Of a stretch of DNA of 33,038 nucleotides, positions 1 through 9,171 are shown piece after piece. Position numbers and translations under genes: made by a program. The notes beneath the pieces were generated by a model. That model saw only the letters and a list, made by a program, of their open reading frames with translations, was not told the origin of the DNA and made no database searches. Each line of letters opens with the position of its first letter. Within the stretch, counting starts at the first letter, position 1. This DNA comes from a virus: positions 1 to 33,038 of the IMG/VR virus record IMGVR_UViG_3300031951_000730; one strand, given 5' to 3'.

Positions 1-12
1 AGGACAGGGTTA

Positions 13-1989
13 ATGGCAGTAGATATGCGAGCTCGCTATTTCGGGGAATTCGACGAGGGCGTGATGCCGTCGTCGTTCGGCGTACTCCCGCAGGCGGTAC
101 CCCAACCCTCGGCGTTTGAAGTCATGCCAACGCCCAGCGCGGCGCCTATCATGGACACGCCTCGTCAAGCGGCGGTTATGCCAATGGCGACACAGGCCGC
201 GCCTGCCGTAGACTTGGCGGGCTTGAGCGGTCTAAGCAGCTTGTACGGTATGAACTTTGGTTCGGACTTTGGTGGCGGCTCACAGGGTGGCGGAATATAT
301 CCGACCAACCCTGACTTGCAAATGTTCAAAGCGCCGTTGTCGAGTAAAGGCAACCCGACTGCATACGGCGACAACTACATATCCGTGACATCGCCAACGC
401 AAGCCTTCCGTCTCGTTGATAAGAATACCGGCAAAGTCGTGTACGAGGGTGTTGGTTACGAGGGCGCGCAGGAGGCCATTGATCGCGCCAGTGCGCTCAC
501 CGCCGAGAAAGGCGCAAAGGCGCAGTGGCAGATACAGACGCCGAACCCTCAGCAGCCGAGCGGATACAGCACTGTTGCTAACGAGAAGCGGAACCAAAGC
601 ACACTCGGCGACATAGCCAGTGTTGCGCTTCCTGTCGGTATGGCCCTCTTGACTGGCGGCATGAGCCTACCGGCGCAGATGGCTGCGGCGGGTATAGCGG
701 GCGCGGCAGGCGCAGGATTGGCCGGTAGAAACCCAGCCACAGCAGGTTTACTTAGCGCAGCAACAGCCGGTATTATGGGCGGCACTGGCGCTAACGAGGC
801 CATCGGTCGCGCAGTAAGCAATGTTGGTGGGGCACTTGCAGGCAAGACCGCCGAAGAAGTAGCAAAAACAGCCGCAGAAAAAGCCGCCGAGCAGATTGTT
901 GTCACCGGCCTTTCGAAGGCGGCGCAGGGCGCGGGCAGCGCCATAGGCAACACGCTGCTGTCTCAAGGCATAAAAGGCGGACTGAGCGAAATAACAGGCT
1001 TCAAGACGCCTGCTGAAAAGTTTGCGAATGAGCCGCTTCCCGACACGTTCCAGCCACCCTTGGACGACGCCATTGTTGTTAGCGGGAGCAGGCTCCGGCC
1101 TGCGGTTCCAAACTACGGCGGCGCGTTGGCAGGCGTGGCTTCTCCTATCGCCACGGAGTTTCTACCAAAGAGCGTGCTGCCTGAGCCTTTACCGTCGGAA
1201 ACTACAGCCCCAGAACCCGCAGACGACGCCATTGTTGTTAGTGGTAGGCTCCCCACAAAGACACCACCGCTAATAGCCGGTATTGAAACCGCGATGCCCG
1301 CGATAACAGCGGGCGCGCTTACGGCAGCGCAGACGGGAGGCGCGCCAAACGACAAGCTCACTGCCAAAGACGCCGCTAACTATCTGCGCCTAGCGAGCCT
1401 TGCCGCTGGCCTGATTGGCGGCGGTGGCGGCGGTGGCGGGGGAGGCGGCGCGGCCGGCTCCCAGGCAATCAACCCTATCTTCTCGGCCAAACTGCCCACG
1501 CCCGGCGCAGGTGGCGCGTTCAAGGTCGGCGGTCTCGACTACACGACACCGCCTGCAACCGATACATATCGCTACGCCATGGGCCCTGCGATGGACATTC
1601 CCGCTGGCATGGACTTGCGCAGCGCTACATCGCCATACGCTGGCTACGGCCCAGGCACACTGGGCGAGGAGACCTTCAAGCGGGTCACCGGCATGTCCCA
1701 CGGCGGCGCAATGGGCTACGCACGCGGCTCATCCCGCGATAGCTTTGCCGTTGATGGCCCCGGCACTGGCCGCTCGGACGACATCCCTGCGGTGCTTTCC
1801 GATGGCGAATATGTGATTGACGCAGAGACCGTTGCCCTTCTGGGCGATGGCTCAAGCAAAGCTGGCGCAAAGAAACTCGACGAGATGCGCGTAAAACTTC
1901 GTAAACATAAAGGCCGCAACTTGGCTAAGGGCAAGTTTAGTGTTAATGCTAAGCGGCCTGAGAAATACCTGTCAGGAGGACGTACGTAA
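13..1989 (+). CDS. Virion-associated protein with Gly-rich segments and IVV[T/S]G motifs
   Basis: A 658-residue protein of the late region. Residues about 200-330 are rich in Ala and Gly with hydrophobic stretches, and an 11-Gly run lies near 469-479. The C-terminus (about 578-626) has the GxGTGxSDDIPAxLSDGEYVID pattern that I recognise from many uncharacterised phage structural proteins, followed by a basic tail. Three IVV[T/S]G motifs occur at residues 295, 354 and 407, the last two in a near-identical DDAIVVSG context. The ATG at 13 follows an AGGACAGG sequence, so the gene is probably complete. Its stop shares one base with the next start. The role is inferred from context: a virion protein delivered or exposed late. 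No enzymatic motif was seen. Confidence 0.75.
   Translation: MAVDMRARYFGEFDEGVMPSSFGVLPQAVPQPSAFEVMPTPSAAPIMDTPRQAAVMPMATQAAPAVDLAGLSGLSSLYGMNFGSDFGGGSQGGGIYPTNPDLQMFKAPLSSKGNPTAYGDNYISVTSPTQAFRLVDKNTGKVVYEGVGYEGAQEAIDRASALTAEKGAKAQWQIQTPNPQQPSGYSTVANEKRNQSTLGDIASVALPVGMALLTGGMSLPAQMAAAGIAGAAGAGLAGRNPATAGLLSAATAGIMGGTGANEAIGRAVSNVGGALAGKTAEEVAKTAAEKAAEQIVVTGLSKAAQGAGSAIGNTLLSQGIKGGLSEITGFKTPAEKFANEPLPDTFQPPLDDAIVVSGSRLRPAVPNYGGALAGVASPIATEFLPKSVLPEPLPSETTAPEPADDAIVVSGRLPTKTPPLIAGIETAMPAITAGALTAAQTGGAPNDKLTAKDAANYLRLASLAAGLIGGGGGGGGGGGAAGSQAINPIFSAKLPTPGAGGAFKVGGLDYTTPPATDTYRYAMGPAMDIPAGMDLRSATSPYAGYGPGTLGEETFKRVTGMSHGGAMGYARGSSRDSFAVDGPGTGRSDDIPAVLSDGEYVIDAETVALLGDGSSKAGAKKLDEMRVKLRKHKGRNLAKGKFSVNAKRPEKYLSGGRT
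1063..1241 (+). repeat. Direct repeat of 20 bp inside the virion gene (1063-1082 and 1222-1241)
   Basis: Two identical 20-base copies of gacgacgccattgttgttag start 159 bp apart and encode the DDAIVVSG motifs. The identity covers third codon positions too, which suggests a recent segmental duplication rather than convergence of the protein motif. Confidence 0.8.
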
Positions 1990-3137
1990 TGGGCTTTTTG
2001 GATTTCCTGACAGAGGGTAAGCCCGTCGAGGCTGTTCCTGTCTCATCCACCCAGCAGACAATTCTGCCGGACTGGTACACAAACTACGCGATGGACATCC
2101 TCGCTAACCAGCAAGCGGTCGCAGCGCGCCCGTTTCAGGAATATGTCGACGCGTCAGGCAAGGCGATCCCGCGCGTTGCTGACTTTGCGCCGGATCAGCA
2201 AGCCGGCTTCCAGGCGACGCGTGAAGGCGCGTTCACTTTCCGCCCTGAGCTTAACACCGCAGCGACCAAGACGCAGGACGTCTTCGGGCGCTCGGCCATG
2301 GGCGTTGCGCAGCCGTCCTTCCAGCAGTCCGGTCAGTACACCGCGCAGAGCACGGACCCGACGGGTCTCGGCATGGCGCAGCCTTATCTGGGTCAGGCCG
2401 GTCAGACGTCGGTGCAGAACATCGGCCAGTATATGAACCCATACACTGAGCAGGTCGTCAATCGCATTGGCCAGCTCGGCACGCGCACGCTTCAAGAGCA
2501 AGTGCTGCCTGGTATCGAGGGCGAGATGATCCGCGCCGGTCAGTTTGGCGGCACACGTCAAGCTGAACTTACCGGCCGCGCCATCCGCGACGCAATGGAA
2601 GGCATCTCGGCGCAGCAGGCGCAGGCATTGCAGCAGGGTTTCACAACGGCGGCTGGATTGTCTCAGGGCGACCTCGCACGGCAGGCGCAACTCGCGCAGA
2701 CTGCTGGTGGCTTGGGCTTCCAGCAGCAGGGCGCTCTGGCGCAGGCTGGCCAGCAGATGGGCGCGCTCGGCGCACAGATGGGCAACATGTACAACGTCGA
2801 CACCTCGAACCAGCTCGCAACGGCAGACCAGCTTGCTCAGATGGCGCAGCAGCGTCAGCAGCAAGAGCTTACCGGCGCAGGCGCTCTCCAACAGATTGGT
2901 GCGCAGCAGCAGGCTCTGGCGCAGCGGAACCTCGACATCGCTCGCGAAGACTTCTTGGCGCGGCAAGCATATCCGCAGGAGCAGATCAAGGCCATGACTG
3001 GCGCGCTGCAAGGCGTGCAGCCAGCCGTGCCTCAGGCTGCGACGAAGGTCGGCACAGAAGTGCCAGGCGCGTTCCAGCCGTCGCTGCTCAGCCAGGTCGG
3101 CCAAGCGTACGCAACGTATAAGGGACTGGGTGGCTAA
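1989..3137 (+). CDS. Gln/Ala-rich phage structural protein
   Basis: A 382-residue protein opening with MGFLDFLTEGKP. Residues about 20-60 hold an aromatic patch (PDWYTNYAMDIL), and residues about 170-340 are dominated by Gln and Ala, suggesting long helices or coiled coils. The segment GEMIRAGQFGGTRQAEL is one I recognise from uncharacterised structural proteins of marine and freshwater phages. The ATG overlaps the preceding TAA by one base (TAATG), with an AGGAGGA Shine-Dalgarno sequence just upstream, so the start is firm. Position between other virion genes suggests an internal or tail-associated virion protein. No catalytic motif was seen. Confidence 0.75.
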   Translation: MGFLDFLTEGKPVEAVPVSSTQQTILPDWYTNYAMDILANQQAVAARPFQEYVDASGKAIPRVADFAPDQQAGFQATREGAFTFRPELNTAATKTQDVFGRSAMGVAQPSFQQSGQYTAQSTDPTGLGMAQPYLGQAGQTSVQNIGQYMNPYTEQVVNRIGQLGTRTLQEQVLPGIEGEMIRAGQFGGTRQAELTGRAIRDAMEGISAQQAQALQQGFTTAAGLSQGDLARQAQLAQTAGGLGFQQQGALAQAGQQMGALGAQMGNMYNVDTSNQLATADQLAQMAQQRQQQELTGAGALQQIGAQQQALAQRNLDIAREDFLARQAYPQEQIKAMTGALQGVQPAVPQAATKVGTEVPGAFQPSLLSQVGQAYATYKGLGG

Positions 3138-3139
3138 AG

Positions 3140-3778
3140 ATGGACGAAGATTTGGATACGATCGGCGACAACGCAGAGACAGAGGCTACGCTTCCTGTAA
3201 GCGACAACCTCGGTGGCCTCAGCGCTGCCGACGCGTTCTCTGCGTACCAAACAGCGCAGAAGAGCATTAGCGATCAGATTAATGCCAACATCAATCTGCT
3301 GACCGCCGCGCAGAAGAGACTGCGCGAGCGCCGCGCAGGGCCGTCCAACTCAGAAAAATGGCTGGCTATCGCTGCTGCGCTAGGCAAGCCGACCAAGACC
3401 GGATCGTTCGGCGAAAGTCTTGGCAACCTGAACGAGACCCTGCTCAGTCAGGAGGCGATGAAGCGCAAGGCACAAGAAGAGCGTGACATGCTACTCGAGC
3501 AGTACGGCATGAAAATCGGCGGTGAGCAGCTTCGCATGCTTCAGTCGGGCGCTTCGCAAGCTGCGCAGCTTTATCGGGCGGCTCTGGCCGCCAAAAATAA
3601 AGACCCGTTCAGAGGCGCGGTGTATGTCCCGGAAGAAGACCGTTGGGCTATGCGCCCCGGATCGGAAGGGGGTCCGCCCGTACTCACCCCCGAGCAGGTT
3701 GCGGAACTCTCGCGAGATCCAAAAAATAGCGGCATGAAGTTTTACACGACTGATGGTCGTCCCCTGGAGATCAAGTAA
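3140..3778 (+). CDS. Small phage structural protein, coiled-coil rich
   Basis: A 212-residue protein. Residues about 30-125 are helical and charged, with several KR/ER pairs (QKRLRERRAGPSNSEKWLAIAAALGKPT), a pattern seen in short internal virion proteins of this phage type. The C-terminus (about 160-212) is rich in Pro and Gly. It starts two bases after the preceding stop and its TAA shares a base with the next ATG, so it belongs to the same late operon. I do not recognise a named family. Function as a virion or assembly component is inferred only from context. Confidence 0.7.
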   Translation: MDEDLDTIGDNAETEATLPVSDNLGGLSAADAFSAYQTAQKSISDQINANINLLTAAQKRLRERRAGPSNSEKWLAIAAALGKPTKTGSFGESLGNLNETLLSQEAMKRKAQEERDMLLEQYGMKIGGEQLRMLQSGASQAAQLYRAALAAKNKDPFRGAVYVPEEDRWAMRPGSEGGPPVLTPEQVAELSRDPKNSGMKFYTTDGRPLEIK

Positions 3779-6700
3779 TGGCAGATCCCTACGCCCCATT
3801 CGCTAGGCCCTCACAGGAAGGGCCCACGCTTAAGCAGCGCGCAACCGAGACAAACATCGCGCAGTCTGGCGCGTCGGCGGCTTCTTCAGCCGCAACGGCG
3901 GAGCGCACAGAGAAGCTGACGCCGCTCGAGGCTACAGAAAAGCAGCTCGATATCCAAGCCAAGGAAGACAAAGCCGCCAGAGAGGCGGCAGCTAGGGCAG
4001 CGGCGGCGCGGGCGAAGGCCACTCAAGCGCAGGAGCGCATAAATACTGTCCTCGAAAAGTTGGCGCAAGCGCGCCGTTTAGTTAGCAACTTCTCCACGGG
4101 ATACGGTTCGCTTTTGAGCGGCCTTCCGACGACGGACGCACGCACCCTGAAAGGCATACTTGGGCCTGAAGGCACTATTGGGTCGCAGATATTGTTGCGC
4201 ACTATGGACGAGTTGCGGCAGGGATCCGCCGCAGGCGCAACCGGCCTCGGCGCGATGGACCGCAATGAAAACGCGACACTGAAAAGCAGCATTACAAGCC
4301 TTGATCTTGGGCGCAGCCCAGAAGAAGTGCTGCAATCAATTAACGAAATCGAGCGTAGCTTCCGCCGTTATGGCGCAATCACGAGCGGTTTCAATCCTGA
4401 CGAGCGTGAAGTCGCAATCCAGTTCGGCCTCGTTCCGCCTGAAGACAGAAAAGATAGCCGCGGCATACCGGCTGGAACTATCGGCGGCGCAACCTCGGAA
4501 GAAAACGTCGTGCGTCCTTCAGAGCGGCGTGGCCTTAACGTGACGGTGTCTAAGATGTTATCGGAAGGCCGCAGCGCCGCAGACATCAAGGCATACCTAA
4601 ATAATGTAGAACCGGGCCTCGGCGAAAAAACCGTCAATCTTGATTGGTGGGAAAGCGAGATGAAAAAGCCCAAGGCGCAGCAAAAGTATCGCCCCGAAGA
4701 CTATGTCGACGTTGAGACGCTTCGCACAGAAGCTTCTGCGCCAGAGAAAGCTATCGGCAGCTTTGCCCAGTCGCCTGTAGGCACCGCGCTTTTAGGCGCG
4801 ACTGACTTCGCAACGGGAGGTATATTACCTCAGTTCACTGGCGATCCTGAAGCTACGCGCGCCGCCATCAAAGGCGCAGAGCTTGATCGACCTGGCATGT
4901 TTTTGGCGGGGCAAGCCATCGGCGGTATATCCGGCCTTGCGGGGGCGGAGGGCGCTCTACTAGCTAAATACGGCCCTGAGCTGGCGGCTAAATACGGTAT
5001 CCCCGCGATATCGGCGCTTCAAAGCGCGCTTTACGGGTACAGCACCTCGGACGAAAAAGGGCTATCTGCACTCCCCGACGCTCTGCAAAGCGGCGCCCTC
5101 GCGTACGGCGGTGGCAAGGCGGGCGAATATCTCGGTAAGGGTTTTGGAAAAGTCGTAGGCGGCGTTGGTGACGAGGCCGTAGATTTCTTACGCGCACGGG
5201 GCGTCCCGCTTAATTTTGGCGAGATCGTGGGCGGCAAGGCGCGTGAGTTCACAGGGAAAATGGCCGACCTACCTGTCGTTGGGCCTTTTGTTTCTGCGCG
5301 ATTGAGCGAGGGCGCTGAGGGTTTTAACCGCGCCGCCTTTAACGAGGCGCTTCAAGACCTCGGCGAAAAGTACGCAGACATCGGCCCTGATATCGGTGAG
5401 CGCGGGCTGCGCGCGGCGCGGAGGCAAGTGTCGAACGCGTTCAATGACGCGCTTGAAGGTGTGCAGTTGACGCAGGACGACGTGTTCCAGCGGAACCTGT
5501 CCAACACGTACACTGCGCTTGGTGAACTGCCAGACGTCGGTCCGAAGTTGCTTAAAGCGCTAAACGACCAGCTTGGCGAATTGCTGAAGCCGGGACGCAG
5601 TCTCACAGGCAAGGAAGTGCAAGCCGCCCTTAGCAAAGTAGACCGCATTGGGCGCAGCTTCAAAAACAACGAACTTTACGCGAGTAGTATCGCCCCACGC
5701 CTAAACGCCGTGAGCGACGAAATTCGTGGCGTTGTTGAAAGGCAAGCGCCGGATGTGCTTCCGAAGTTTGACGCGGCGCGCAGCGCCTACCGAAAAGTCA
5801 GCATCGTAAATGACGCCGTTAAGCGCGCTACAAAGGGCGAAGGCGTGGGTACTCGCGGTATTTTCTCCCCAGAAGATTTGCAAGCTGCGGGCATGGCGAA
5901 TGCCGAGAAGTATACCGGTAAGGGCTCCTCGGTCTCTCGCGGGTATCCTTTACAGGATTTAGCGGAAGCGGGCATAGACGTGATGGTGCCACCAAGCCGT
6001 TCAGGTTTAGGGTTCTCACTGCCGTTGACTGCCGCAGGCCTCGTCGGTGGCGCGAACTACCTCGCGCAGCCGGGACAGCAAACGAACCCCGTTACTGGTG
6101 TGACAACTGGAGAAGAGCGCGATCCTATCACGTCTGGGATATACGGTTTAAGTGCTGCTGGCCTCGCCACACTGCCGTTTACCCGCACAGGCCAGAAAGC
6201 AATCACCAGTTTCATGCTTTCACCTCGGGCCAAGTTTCTTCAAGATGCGGGTGCGTTAATCGAGAAGTACGGGCCGCAAGCTTTAGGTGGCTCTTTCGGC
6301 GCGACGTTTGGGGGAATACCCACTCGCGGCACTCCAGACGTAACTGGCACTGCTCCAGTAGAGTTTCAGCCGGTTCAAGTGTCGCCTAAAAACCTAACGC
6401 AAGAAGCCGCTGCGGAAGGCGCAGTGCCGGAAGAGGGCGCCGTCTTAGTAGATGACCGCCCAACGGAGATGCGCGAGGACGGACGCCGCTATTTCGTAGG
6501 GACCAACGAACTTGCCGACGCAGAAGAAACATATCCCGGCGATCCAGCGCGGGGGTTTGCGATGGGCGGCATGGCCCATAGCTTTGGTTCAAAGCCGGAA
6601 AGCAGCGCGCCTTCGTACGCGCTGGCAGAAGCTGAAAGCCCACCCCCCGTGTTCTCTACGCTGTTGCCAATGAAAACCGGCGGCGCTGCTAAGAAAGCCA

Positions 6701-6807
6701 CTCGCCGCGCGCCGGCAAAGACGATAGATGAGCTCATGCAGCGCTACACCCCATCAGGCAAGGCGACCCTTGCCGACATGGCACGACACTACGGCATGCG
6801 CCGCTAA
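3778..6807 (+). CDS. Large ejection-like internal virion protein
   Basis: A 1009-residue protein, the largest in the window. Residues about 20-100 form a charged Ala-rich helix (KEDKAAREAAARAAAARAK). Residues about 335-480 alternate Gly-rich hydrophobic segments that could insert into membrane. Residues about 475-740 (RARGVPLNFGEIVGGKAREF, EGFNRAAFNEAL, then PLQDLAEAGIDVM) match the layout of large internal proteins I recognise from many prophages and podoviruses, usually annotated only as structural or DNA-ejection proteins. The C-terminus carries another FAMGGMAHSFG-type Gly/Met segment like the first gene of the window. Start and stop are tightly spaced with neighbours. DNA ejection is inferred from context and composition. 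Confidence 0.7.
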   Translation: MADPYAPFARPSQEGPTLKQRATETNIAQSGASAASSAATAERTEKLTPLEATEKQLDIQAKEDKAAREAAARAAAARAKATQAQERINTVLEKLAQARRLVSNFSTGYGSLLSGLPTTDARTLKGILGPEGTIGSQILLRTMDELRQGSAAGATGLGAMDRNENATLKSSITSLDLGRSPEEVLQSINEIERSFRRYGAITSGFNPDEREVAIQFGLVPPEDRKDSRGIPAGTIGGATSEENVVRPSERRGLNVTVSKMLSEGRSAADIKAYLNNVEPGLGEKTVNLDWWESEMKKPKAQQKYRPEDYVDVETLRTEASAPEKAIGSFAQSPVGTALLGATDFATGGILPQFTGDPEATRAAIKGAELDRPGMFLAGQAIGGISGLAGAEGALLAKYGPELAAKYGIPAISALQSALYGYSTSDEKGLSALPDALQSGALAYGGGKAGEYLGKGFGKVVGGVGDEAVDFLRARGVPLNFGEIVGGKAREFTGKMADLPVVGPFVSARLSEGAEGFNRAAFNEALQDLGEKYADIGPDIGERGLRAARRQVSNAFNDALEGVQLTQDDVFQRNLSNTYTALGELPDVGPKLLKALNDQLGELLKPGRSLTGKEVQAALSKVDRIGRSFKNNELYASSIAPRLNAVSDEIRGVVERQAPDVLPKFDAARSAYRKVSIVNDAVKRATKGEGVGTRGIFSPEDLQAAGMANAEKYTGKGSSVSRGYPLQDLAEAGIDVMVPPSRSGLGFSLPLTAAGLVGGANYLAQPGQQTNPVTGVTTGEERDPITSGIYGLSAAGLATLPFTRTGQKAITSFMLSPRAKFLQDAGALIEKYGPQALGGSFGATFGGIPTRGTPDVTGTAPVEFQPVQVSPKNLTQEAAAEGAVPEEGAVLVDDRPTEMREDGRRYFVGTNELADAEETYPGDPARGFAMGGMAHSFGSKPESSAPSYALAEAESPPPVFSTLLPMKTGGAAKKATRRAPAKTIDELMQRYTPSGKATLADMARHYGMRR

Positions 6808-6822
6808 GAAGGATATACGTTA

Positions 6823-8697
6823 ATGGCTGCTGGCGACGGGTTCGAGGTTTCGTTTTACAACGACGAGACGGGTCAGTGGGAGGTCGCTTACCGCGACCCT
6901 CCGGCGAAGCCTCTTGCAGTACGCAAGGACAGCTCGAAGGCAACTGAGAAGCGTCGCTTTGAAGCGAAGCGAGCCGAGCGGCTTCGGGCCAACGAGGCAG
7001 CGACCGCAAACATAGACAAGCTCGGCAGCGGCATCGCGTCGATACCGGGCCGCGTCGTGAACTACATCAAGTCGTCAACACCCTCAAGCGTTGGCCGTGA
7101 CGTCAAGGGCATCGCGAGAGCCACCTATGACGCGGCGGTGGAAGATCCGAACGCCTTTGCCGAAGACGCAATCTTCTCGCCCCTCGCCGCCATCCGTGAC
7201 TTCGGCGACGTCCGCGAGACCGCACGCAAGTTGCGTGCACAGGGCCGCGATGCCGAGGCTGAGAAGATGGAAGCTATGGCCGGAACGGCCATACTGTCCG
7301 CCGTGCCTATCCTCGGACGGCCCGCAGGCGTTGCCACACGTAAGGCGATTAAAGCCGCAGAGAAGACTGCTATTAAAGGCGCAGCGAAGGCCGCAGCTCC
7401 TAAACCTAAAGCAGCCGCGCCTAAAGCAAAACCGTTAGCGGCCAAACGCCCTGCGCAGTTAGAAGGGGCCGACAGCCCGTTCATGGTGAGCACGCGACGC
7501 CCTACCGCGCCCAACTACGCGACCCAAGGTAATCCCGACGAGCAACTTCTTATTCAAACAGGTGAAGCATTGCGCGCTGCTCCCGCCGCCTTTGAGAAGA
7601 ATATGGGCATGCTTGCCGAGGAACCGTTTATGCGGGGTATGGCGGGCGCAAGCCCAGAACGGATATACGAAGAGGGTGTTCGCCGTGGAGCGGACAACCT
7701 CAAGTTCATCATGTCGGATTTGATGTCGCCGGAGAAAGTAGAAGCTGCACGGGGTTGGTATCCAACCGCTCAGATGGTATCGGCACGCGCTGCTGAACGC
7801 GCTGGATTGCCGCCAGAAGCAGGCTACGGCGTCGCCGCTGTTACCTCACCTCAGACGCCGTGGGACATCAACGTCGCTCGCGTAGACCGGATGATGGACA
7901 TGTACGGCGATAGGTTCGCCACAGATCCCGCAGCCGCACGCAAATACATCGAAGGCCGCATCGCTACGGAAAAGAAGCCTGGAGCCATCGCAGCTCTCGG
8001 CCCTGATTACGCAGAACGGATTGCGGCCATGCCGTACGAGGAGCTGCCCGACAAGTTTGCCAAATTTGCCCGCGTTTCTTTGGCCGATGCCACGCGGAAC
8101 GACCCGATAGTGCGCAAGATAGACCTTTCCGGTGAGTACGGCGATCCCTATGGCAGCATGACTTGGGGTAGTGGCGACAGCGTCAGCAAAGCTCTGGCCA
8201 TCATGGACAATCCGTCTATGGAAGGCATAAACGCGCAACTATTGGGCGGCGGTAAAGTTCCGTCCTTCTTCAACAATATCGCCAACCCTTACAGCGCCGC
8301 GCCCATATCGACTATCGACACGCACAGTGCAGGCGCAGCGTCGCTGTTCCCCGGCGGCGGTAATGACCCTATCGTGTACCGTGCAATGGGTCTTGGTGGG
8401 ACTAAAGAAGCTCCCGCAGCCGCTGATGTAGCCCGCACTGGGTCGAAGGGTTTGTACGGTCCAATCTCGGACATGCACACTCTGGCCGCCAAAGAAATGG
8501 GTTTTGACGCGCCGCGCGAAGTGCAGTCCGCCACGTGGGAAGGCGTTCGCGATCTTTGGGGTCAGGAAGGCAAAACGCCTGAACTGAAGAAAGCTATCGC
8601 TGACATCTGGAACAATTCCAGTTCGCCGGACGAGGCGCGGTTCCTGATTGCGGATTTGCTCGGAAAGCCCGTGCGCCGCATGTTCCAAGTCAAATAA
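6823..8697 (+). CDS. Virion-region protein with DUF7178-like C-terminal domain
   Basis: A 624-residue protein. The N-terminal 200 residues are charged, ending in a Lys/Ala/Pro-rich linker (about 185-215). The C-terminal 400 residues have an ordered set of motifs: GYGVAAVTSPQTPWDINVAR (about 339-358), then GGGKVPSFFNNI with STIDTHSAGAA (about 470-508), then a late PREVQSATWEGVRD (about 565-578). That order resembles what I recall of the phage family DUF7178, whose function is unknown and whose helical core is reminiscent of HhH-type DNA glycosylases. It follows AAGGATATACGTTA at the start. It is the last rightward late gene and overlaps the convergent 8690-8842 gene by 8 bases. An enzyme carried in the virion is possible but unproven. 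Confidence 0.65.
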   Translation: MAAGDGFEVSFYNDETGQWEVAYRDPPAKPLAVRKDSSKATEKRRFEAKRAERLRANEAATANIDKLGSGIASIPGRVVNYIKSSTPSSVGRDVKGIARATYDAAVEDPNAFAEDAIFSPLAAIRDFGDVRETARKLRAQGRDAEAEKMEAMAGTAILSAVPILGRPAGVATRKAIKAAEKTAIKGAAKAAAPKPKAAAPKAKPLAAKRPAQLEGADSPFMVSTRRPTAPNYATQGNPDEQLLIQTGEALRAAPAAFEKNMGMLAEEPFMRGMAGASPERIYEEGVRRGADNLKFIMSDLMSPEKVEAARGWYPTAQMVSARAAERAGLPPEAGYGVAAVTSPQTPWDINVARVDRMMDMYGDRFATDPAAARKYIEGRIATEKKPGAIAALGPDYAERIAAMPYEELPDKFAKFARVSLADATRNDPIVRKIDLSGEYGDPYGSMTWGSGDSVSKALAIMDNPSMEGINAQLLGGGKVPSFFNNIANPYSAAPISTIDTHSAGAASLFPGGGNDPIVYRAMGLGGTKEAPAAADVARTGSKGLYGPISDMHTLAAKEMGFDAPREVQSATWEGVRDLWGQEGKTPELKKAIADIWNNSSSPDEARFLIADLLGKPVRRMFQVK

Positions 8698-8842
8698 TAC
8701 GAAGGTCGGGGGGCAACTGCTCCTCGGCCTCTTCGTCCCAATCTTCTGGAAGGTTCCCGTCGTACATCACCCACAAATAGTTTTCGCGGGTGCGAGGCAT
8801 ACCTAATTCAGCAAGCACCAAATCGTAACTATCTACTGTCAA
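8690..8842 (-). CDS. Small conserved phage protein (50 aa, TTG start)
   Basis: Translates to a 50-residue acidic protein with LAELGMPRTRENYLWVMYDG in its first half and a Glu/Asp-rich end closing with LPPDLRII. Short proteins with a YLxxxYxGxxPxxWxxExExxLP pattern are common in alphaproteobacterial and aquatic phages; none has a known function as far as I recall. The TTG start overlaps the TGA of the upstream leftward gene (TTGA), implying translational coupling. It is the last gene of the leftward arm and its end overlaps the convergent virion gene by 8 bases. A TTG start is less usual; no in-frame ATG lies closer than residue 15. Confidence 0.7.
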   Translation of the reverse strand: MTVDSYDLVLAELGMPRTRENYLWVMYDGNLPEDWDEEAEEQLPPDLRII

Positions 8843-9171
8843 CGTCCGTCTCCCTTAGCTTCGGCCAGCAACGCGGCATAGGCGATATTATCCTCGGCGC
8901 TGTCGGCGTGGTAGTCGCTGCGCGTGAACAGGCGCACCAGCTTGACTTGCTGCATGAACATCCAACCCTCGCTCTCGGTCAGGTCGCGGCCTGTGATGGC
9001 GTTGAACGCCGCCACGACCTTGCTCATCGACCTCTCGCCCTGTGGCTCGTCGTAGGTCTGCCCCCGCTCGTGCATCAGCGCCGCAGCTCGGCCCAGCAGC
9101 TCGGCAGCCTTCGGCTCCGGCACCTTGGCCATCTCGTTGAGCTCTTCATTAACATCTTTAATCGCTTTCAT
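8839..9171 (-). CDS. DUF6378-like phage protein
   Basis: A 110-residue protein. Residues about 28-90 hold RAAALMHERGQTYDEPQGER, then a helical WMFMQQVKLVRL, DSAEDNIAYAALLAEA segment. This order fits the DUF6378 family (RGxxYGxPxENxxR followed by KLxRL and DNxxDxxxY), found widely in phages beside DNA-metabolism genes and proposed by some to be related to MazG-like all-alpha NTP pyrophosphatases. The usual YG is YD here. The ATG at 9171 has AAGGAAAA upstream and lies 14 bases inside the helicase gene end. Function is unknown; a nucleotide-metabolism role is inference. Confidence 0.75.
   Translation of the reverse strand: MKAIKDVNEELNEMAKVPEPKAAELLGRAAALMHERGQTYDEPQGERSMSKVVAAFNAITGRDLTESEGWMFMQQVKLVRLFTRSDYHADSAEDNIAYAALLAEAKGDGR

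Noticed and set aside
2154-3104. A 316-codon open frame on the minus strand opposite the Gln-rich structural gene
   Set aside because: Composition is the antisense image of Gln/Ala codons; no ribosome site and opposite to the late operon.
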